Positions 59,872 to 64,000 of a stretch of 64,000 nt of DNA are shown here, one piece after another. Within the stretch, counting starts at the first letter, position 1. Each line of letters starts with the position of its first letter. The stretch is from Streptomyces ruber. GTDB taxonomy: Bacteria; Actinomycetota; Actinomycetes; Streptomycetales; Streptomycetaceae. The notes under the pieces are model-generated. The model ran no database searches. It was not told where the DNA came from and saw only the letters and a list, made by a program, of their open reading frames with translations. The position numbers were made by a program, and so were the translations under genes. The stretch lies in NCBI RefSeq assembly GCF_014648075.1, contig NZ_BMQK01000010.1:1-64000 (forward strand), written 5' to 3'.

Positions 59872-60357
59872 TCACCTCGTGCCGAAGTCCTGCGTCCAGT
59901 AGTGGCCGTAGGTGGTGCCCGCTCCGTACGCGTAGCCGACGCCTATGTGCTTGAGCGAACAATCGAGGATGTTCGCCCGGTGGCCCGGGGAGTCCATCCA
60001 GCCCCGCACCACGTCGGCGGCGGTCGGCCGGCCCGCGGCCACGTTCTCCGCGAGCGCCCGCCAGCCGGTGTAGCCGGCCGCCTCGGCCCTGCTCACCATG
60101 GTGCTGCCGTCGGAGCCGTCGTGCCCGAAGAAGTCGTGGTCCGCCATGTCCTGCGCGTGCCGCTGCGCGGCCGTGTCGAGGGCGGGGCTGCCCTGGAGCG
60201 CCGGACAGCCCGCCCTGGACCGTTCGGCGTTGGTCAGACTGATCACGGCCGCGCGCATCTCGGCGGGGGTGGCCGCCGACGCGGGCGCGGCCGTGAGCGT
60301 CACCGCCGAGGCGGCGGCGCCGACCAGGACCGCCGTCAGACGCCGGGTGAGTGTCAT
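59872..60357 (-). CDS. Secreted CAP/SCP (PR-1-like) protein
   Basis: 161 residues. A Sec signal peptide (MTLTRRLTAVLVGAAASAVT, cleavage near APASA-AT at about residue 28) is followed by one CAP domain: LTNAERSRAGCPALQGSPAL, AQRHAQDMADHDFFGHDG, the first His region, AENVAAGRPTAADVVRGWMDSPGHRANIL with the second catalytic-type motif (shown by its core SPGHRANIL), and GYAYGAGTTYGHYWTQDFG. Bacterial CAP proteins of this SCP type are secreted and of largely unknown role. The two cysteines could form a disulfide. It is transcribed towards the sigma relic, alone. Confidence 0.93.
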   Translation of the reverse strand: MTLTRRLTAVLVGAAASAVTLTAAPASAATPAEMRAAVISLTNAERSRAGCPALQGSPALDTAAQRHAQDMADHDFFGHDGSDGSTMVSRAEAAGYTGWRALAENVAAGRPTAADVVRGWMDSPGHRANILDCSLKHIGVGYAYGAGTTYGHYWTQDFGTR

Positions 60358-60453
60358 GTCGTGTCCTTTCGTCTCGTCCCGGTGGGCCGCGCCGCCCTCG
60401 GCGCGTCGTGCGGGCGGGTCACATCCGGTCCGTGTGACCGCCGGCCGCTCGCG

Positions 60454-60658
60454 TCACGGCAGCGCTTCCCCGGTCATCTCGATGTGTCCCTGGTCGGGGT
60501 CGATGACCCCGCCGAGCCGCTAAGAGCGCCGTCGGTCAGGGCGAGGCACTCGGGCACCTCCGGGATGTGCTGGAAGGTGCCGCTGTCGTCGACGCGGACG
60601 ACCGGGGAAGCGCGGTGACGCCGACGGCCAGGCGGGCGAGGGGGAGCGTACGGAACAT
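60454..60658 (-). pseudogene. Small decayed secreted-protein gene
   Basis: From ATG 60658 the minus strand reads MFRTLPLARLAVGVTALP, a signal-peptide-like start. Then, after a frame change, it reads VVRVDDSGTFQHIPEVPECL, and after another, GVIDPDQGHIEMTGEALP with a stop at 60454. Each piece looks like ordinary coding sequence but no single frame spans them. I do not recognise the family. It lies just downstream of the GH128-like gene and may once have been part of that operon. Confidence 0.5.
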
Positions 60659-60723
60659 GTCGCTGATGCCTTTTCGGGTGTCGGGTGCCGGGGAGCTCCC
60701 GGGGGGAGGGGGACGGCCGGGGC

Positions 60724-61584
60724 TCAGCCCACCGTGCGGTAGGCGGCGCCCACCTGCGTGGCGGTCGTGCCGTCGTACAGACCGGTGCCGTCGCCGCGGC
60801 TGGTGGAGAGCGTGAACCAGGCGTACCGCTCGACGTACGGCAGTGACTGGAGCATGGCGGTCGACTGCTGGACGAACGCCGCCTGCTGGGTCTGGGTGGG
60901 ATACCTCGCCGTGCCGGACGACCAGTCGATCAGCGCGTACTCGGTGAGCCAGAGCGGCTTGCGGTGGCGGTCGTAGGTGGCCTGGAGGTAGCCGCGCAGC
61001 TGGCTGGTGGCCCGCGTGGCGTCGAAGTCGGCGCCGTACCAGTGCACGGGGATGAAGTCGACCCGGTGGCCGCGGGCGGCGGCGCCCTGCAGGAAGCGGT
61101 CGAGCCAGCTCCCGGCGCGGTCCGCCCCGGTGGCCACTCCGGGCGCGCCGAGCCGCAGGCCGGTCGACTGCAGCCGGGGCCACAGGTCGAGCGCGTGCTC
61201 CACGGTCATGGTCGCCTGCCCCGGGTGGTCGGGCTCGTTGAAGCCGAGGAGGGTGGTGCCCTGCTGCCTGGCCCGGTTCAGCTCGGTGTCGGTCACCGAG
61301 GCCGGTCCCCAGATCATGGGGACGAACTCGACGCCGGCCGGCGCGGTGATCCCGAACCGGTCGGAGGACCAGGTGTAGAACCAGCCGGACCGGGAGTCGG
61401 CGAGCGCCTGGCCGACCCCGCTGAAGCTCCAGGCGCTGACGCCCTTCTTCCGCACGGCGGCGGCGCCGGTTGCGGGCGTGGCCGCCGCGGCGCCGGTCGC
61501 CGGCGTGGCCGCCGCGGCCCGGCCCACGGCCGTGAGCGCGGCCGGTGCCGCCAGCAGTGCGGTGAGTACGTTCCTCCTGCGCAT
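60724..61584 (-). CDS. Secreted GH128/Asl1-like glycoside hydrolase
   Basis: 286 residues. The N-terminus MRRRNVLTALLAAPAALT is a signal peptide with an RR pair, followed by a low-complexity AAATPATGAAA linker with an internal repeat. The catalytic barrel has FVPMIWGPASV, LLGFNEPD (Glu near residue 116, probable acid/base) and PLWLTEYALIDW (Glu near 212, probable nucleophile), the pair used by GH128 beta-1,3-glucanases of the Asl1 type. It should attack fungal or plant beta-1,3-glucan outside the cell. It begins 18 bases after the stop of the thaumatin-like gene, so the two form an operon. Confidence 0.85.
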   Translation of the reverse strand: MRRRNVLTALLAAPAALTAVGRAAAATPATGAAAATPATGAAAVRKKGVSAWSFSGVGQALADSRSGWFYTWSSDRFGITAPAGVEFVPMIWGPASVTDTELNRARQQGTTLLGFNEPDHPGQATMTVEHALDLWPRLQSTGLRLGAPGVATGADRAGSWLDRFLQGAAARGHRVDFIPVHWYGADFDATRATSQLRGYLQATYDRHRKPLWLTEYALIDWSSGTARYPTQTQQAAFVQQSTAMLQSLPYVERYAWFTLSTSRGDGTGLYDGTTATQVGAAYRTVG

Positions 61585-61602
61585 GGTGTGTACCCCGTCC
61601 GT

Positions 61603-62424
61603 TCAGGAGCCGCGGTGGAAGGTGACGGTGAAGCCGCTGCAGCGGCTGCACTGCTGCATGACCTGGTTGCCCGGCTCGGTGTCGTGCTTCGACCAGCCGT
61701 ACGCCTTCGGGCAGTTGGCGGCGATCATGTCGCTGTAGGGCGTCCTGGCGTCCCGGTTCGGGTTGGTGCACAGCTTCGGCGTGCCGTCGGCCCATCGCGT
61801 CAGGTTGCCGGCGGGGCACAGGGGCAGCAGGTTCCGGCTGCAGCCCATGGTGCCGCAGCCGCCGCCGGAGCCGGTCACGCCGGTGGGGACGATGGTGATC
61901 GGCACCGAGAAGGCGTTGACGTGGCTCACGTTGTACCAGGTGGCCAGGGCGTCCCTGCTGTCGAAGTTGAACTCCGCGAGGCTGACCGGCTGTTCGCCGG
62001 TGTTCGGGGCGCAGTGGTCGGCGAACGCACCGCAGTCGCCGAGCTCGCAGTGGAAGGTGCTGCCGGAGACTCCGCTGCACCCCATGCGCGCGAAGAACTT
62101 GCCGCGCCAGTGACCGGGGTCCGCCGTCTCGGGGATGGTGATCGTCGCCGAGCGGCCGGGCTCGAGGATCGGCAGGGAGCCGAAGTTCCTGGAGCCGTCG
62201 GCGTTGACGGTGCTGCCGACCCAGATCTTCCTGCCGGTGTCGTTGACGAACGTCACCGTGTGGTCGACCGCGCTCGCCGCGGCCGGTACGGCGTCGTCGA
62301 GCGTCGCGCTCGTGACCGTGACCGTGTCGGTCCGGGGCCGCGCGTCGGTCTGCGGCGCGATCAGTGCCGGCAGGGCCGCCGCGACGGCGGTCACGGCGGC
62401 CAGAGCGGACAGGATTCTGCGCAC
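61603..62424 (-). CDS. Secreted thaumatin-like protein
   Basis: 273 residues from the GTG at 62424 (VRRILSALAAVTAVAAALPA, a signal peptide) with GGAGGA upstream. The longer ATG frame runs through a G-rich repeat and is unlikely. The body is a thaumatin domain: HTVTFVNDTGRKIWVGS, RGKFFARMGCSGVSGSTFHC, ELGDCG, EFNFDSRDALATWYNVSHVNAFSVPI and the closing CPKAYGWSKHD plus QCSRCSGFTVTF. There are many paired cysteines, consistent with disulfides. Thaumatin-like proteins bind or cleave beta-1,3-glucan and some are antifungal. Operon with the GH128-like enzyme supports a glucan target. Confidence 0.93.
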   Translation of the reverse strand: MRRILSALAAVTAVAAALPALIAPQTDARPRTDTVTVTSATLDDAVPAAASAVDHTVTFVNDTGRKIWVGSTVNADGSRNFGSLPILEPGRSATITIPETADPGHWRGKFFARMGCSGVSGSTFHCELGDCGAFADHCAPNTGEQPVSLAEFNFDSRDALATWYNVSHVNAFSVPITIVPTGVTGSGGGCGTMGCSRNLLPLCPAGNLTRWADGTPKLCTNPNRDARTPYSDMIAANCPKAYGWSKHDTEPGNQVMQQCSRCSGFTVTFHRGS

Positions 62425-62445
62425 AACTCCTCCGTCGGCTGCGTG

Positions 62446-62492
62446 GTGGGGGGTGAGGGGTTGAGGTGGGGGGTGAGGGGTTGAGGTGGGGG
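62446..62492 (+). repeat. 20-bp G-rich direct repeat
   Basis: GTGGGGGGTGAGGGGTTGAG at 62446-62465 and 62466-62485, then a partial third copy. It lies just upstream of the thaumatin-like gene. The runs of G could form a G-quadruplex on the plus strand. Confidence 0.9.
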
Positions 62493-62700
62493 AAGGGACC
62501 CGCGTCGGCGTCACGCCCTGCCTCCCGGAGGAAGCGCCTTCACACCGAGAATGGACTGAGCATGACAAGCCTGTTCCGGCGCTCGACCGCTTTCCGAGAG
62601 CGCTCTCGCCAAGCGACGGCCATATATGACAGCGACCCTGGTGCGACTGTCAATGGTCTGCACCAAGTGGGGATCGTTTCCGGCCAGTACGTCCCGCGTC

Positions 62701-63309
62701 TCAGGAGCCACCCGCCCCCCGCCACAGCCGGGCCAGCTCCTCGTACAGGGGGTCGGTGAGGTCCGCGCGTACACCGCGCGCCACAGCGGGCCGGGGTCCC
62801 ACCGACGACCGGCGCGCGACCGACTCGAAGGACAAGTCGATCTGCGGCACCCCCAGGGCCGTCAGCCGGGCGCCGGCCGTTCCGAACGCGACGGCGGGAA
62901 CACCGGCCCACAGCAGGGCGCCCGCGCACATCGGGCAGGGCTCGGCCGTGCTGACCACCGCGTGGTCCCGCAACCGCACGCCCCTCGCCGCGGCCTCCCG
63001 CAGGAGGTTCATCTCCGCGTGGGCCGTCATGTCCCCGTCCTCCGCGCTGTTGGCGGCGCCCGCCGCCACCGCTCCGCCGTCCAGGGCGACCAGCACCGCC
63101 CCGAACGGCCATCTGGCCGCCCGCGCCCACGCCACCGCCTCGGGCATGGCGCGCACCACCGCCGCCCTCGACTCCCGCGTCCACGGGCCGCTCCACTCCC
63201 GCCCTTCCGGATGCCTCTGGGAACCGGCCCTGTCCGTGACGGCCGGCCCGGTCACCGCACCCGCCGCCACGGACAGGAGCCACCGCCGTGAAGAGGAGAT
63301 CGCGTCCAT
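62701..63309 (-). CDS. Cytidine/guanine deaminase-like enzyme with an N-terminal signal
   Basis: 202 residues. The zinc-dependent deaminase motifs are TAHAEMNLLREA (HAE near residue 96) and TAEPCPMCAGALLW (PCxxC), as in guanine deaminase and tRNA adenosine deaminase. AVAWARAARWPFGAVLV is the usual first helix and strand. Unusually, the first 25 residues read SSRRWLLSVAAGAVTGPAV, like a twin-arginine or Sec signal, so the enzyme may be exported. The C-terminal DPLYEELARLW resembles guanine-deaminase-type ends. Substrate unassigned. It is transcribed away from the HAD gene. Confidence 0.85.
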   Translation of the reverse strand: MDAISSSRRWLLSVAAGAVTGPAVTDRAGSQRHPEGREWSGPWTRESRAAVVRAMPEAVAWARAARWPFGAVLVALDGGAVAAGAANSAEDGDMTAHAEMNLLREAAARGVRLRDHAVVSTAEPCPMCAGALLWAGVPAVAFGTAGARLTALGVPQIDLSFESVARRSSVGPRPAVARGVRADLTDPLYEELARLWRGAGGS

Positions 63310-63453
63310 CCCGCTGCTCTGTCACGGAGTGACGCCCCGACCGCCGAAGGTGACGGCGGGTCCGGTGATCGGCCGGGGAGGCCGGCGGGGCTCGTCCGGC
63401 TGAGCCGGCACCACGCCGGGCCGGGCCGCCGATCACTGTGCCAAGCTCGGGCC

Positions 63454-64000
63454 ATGACGGTTACCGGGCCCGGTGAGAGGCCCTTCGACGCGGTGCTGTG
63501 CGACCTCGACAACGTCATCCGGTTCTACGACCTGACGCTGCTGACGGCGCTGGAGCGCGAGGCGGGACTGGCCGAGGGGACGACCACGAGGGTGGCCTAC
63601 ACGCCGGAGACCGACCTGCCGCTGCTCCTCGGTCTGATCGGCAAGGAGGAGTGGGTGGAGGCCGTCGCGCTGGAACTCGGACGCCTCGGCGACCTCGGCG
63701 AGCCGGTAGCGGAGCCCCGGGCCCGCGAGCTGGCGACGGCTCTGGCCGAGGCGCCGTCCCGGGCCGACGCCGTGGTGGTCGCCCTGCTGCGCCGGATACG
63801 GGAGCACATGCCGCTCGTCCTGGTGACCAACGCGCCGCTGTGGGTGGAGAGCGACCTGGAGTCACTGGGGCTGACCGGTCTCGCGCACCATGTCGTCAGC
63901 AGTGCGCGGGTGGGGGTGGCCAAGCCGGACCCCGCGATCTACGAGATCGCTGCCGCGCGCGCGGGGACCGACGCCGAGCGGTGCCTGTTCGTCGACGACC
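63454..64000 (+). CDS. HAD-superfamily hydrolase (3' end outside window)
   Basis: The first 182 residues of a haloacid-dehalogenase-like phosphatase. Motif I is AVLCDLDNVIRFYD. Here the second aspartate of DxD is present and the usual FD-DG is DLDNV. Motif II is PLVLVTNAP, motif III the lysine in VGVAKPDPAIYEIA, and motif IV begins with CLFVDD at the window edge. An alpha-helical cap lies between about residues 20 and 85. It starts at ATG 63454. The substrate is probably a small phosphorylated metabolite. Truncated only by the window, not by mutation. Confidence 0.93.
   Translation, partial: MTVTGPGERPFDAVLCDLDNVIRFYDLTLLTALEREAGLAEGTTTRVAYTPETDLPLLLGLIGKEEWVEAVALELGRLGDLGEPVAEPRARELATALAEAPSRADAVVVALLRRIREHMPLVLVTNAPLWVESDLESLGLTGLAHHVVSSARVGVAKPDPAIYEIAAARAGTDAERCLFVDD

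Overview
The window is very GC-rich and gene-dense, with GTG/TTG starts, many four-base stop/start overlaps, Tat- and Sec-exported proteins, and TerD, LCP, MbtH and ROK families. All of this fits a Streptomyces chromosome, probably an arm or accessory region, because several genes are decayed. No tRNA, rRNA, CRISPR array, insertion sequence or prophage was seen.

Layout. 1-1250: the end of a TauD-type dioxygenase, a small hypothetical gene and a frameshifted alcohol dehydrogenase remnant. 1267-6325: a sugar locus in which a sodium symporter, a P-loop sugar kinase and a tagatose/psicose-type epimerase are transcribed away from a ROK repressor. 6595-20674: an iterative lipid/polyketide locus related to PUFA synthases, with two giant synthases (tandem NPD-KS-AT-ACP-KR and KS-AT-DH-PPTase), a free ACP, a hydrolase and a glycosyltransferase, so a glycosylated lipid is likely. 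21040-24271: asparagine synthetase, then a scar of broken genes. 24272-38728: a three-module NRPS (starter C-A-PCP-E-C-A-PCP-C-A-PCP-TE) with an acyl/aryl ligase, a cupin and MbtH.

38775-46861 is the most interesting part. An MFS exporter faces a four-gene operon (SAM-dependent transferase, DUF364 protein, PduX-like Ser/Thr kinase, cysteine-synthase-like PLP enzyme), followed by a FecCD-type chelate importer on the other strand. Both promoters carry near-palindromes of the Zur type (TGAAAATCATTATCG and TGAAAATGATTGTCA). Next to it lie a 27-histidine, 99-residue protein and an unlisted 34-residue, 8-cysteine metallothionein-like peptide. I read this as a zinc-responsive metallophore system, either working with the NRPS or as a self-contained small-molecule pathway.

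47860-64000: stress and envelope genes (TerD, TatA, LCP), an ArsR/Mg-type P-ATPase pair, a tightly coupled XRE/ImmA-IrrE/MAB_1171c-like/Nudix operon, a DUF1259 protein, a SigJ-like sigma pseudogene with an 8-bp repeat, secreted CAP, GH128-like and thaumatin-like proteins, a signal-bearing deaminase, and the start of a HAD hydrolase cut by the window edge. Gene functions were assigned by reading motifs, without database searches.
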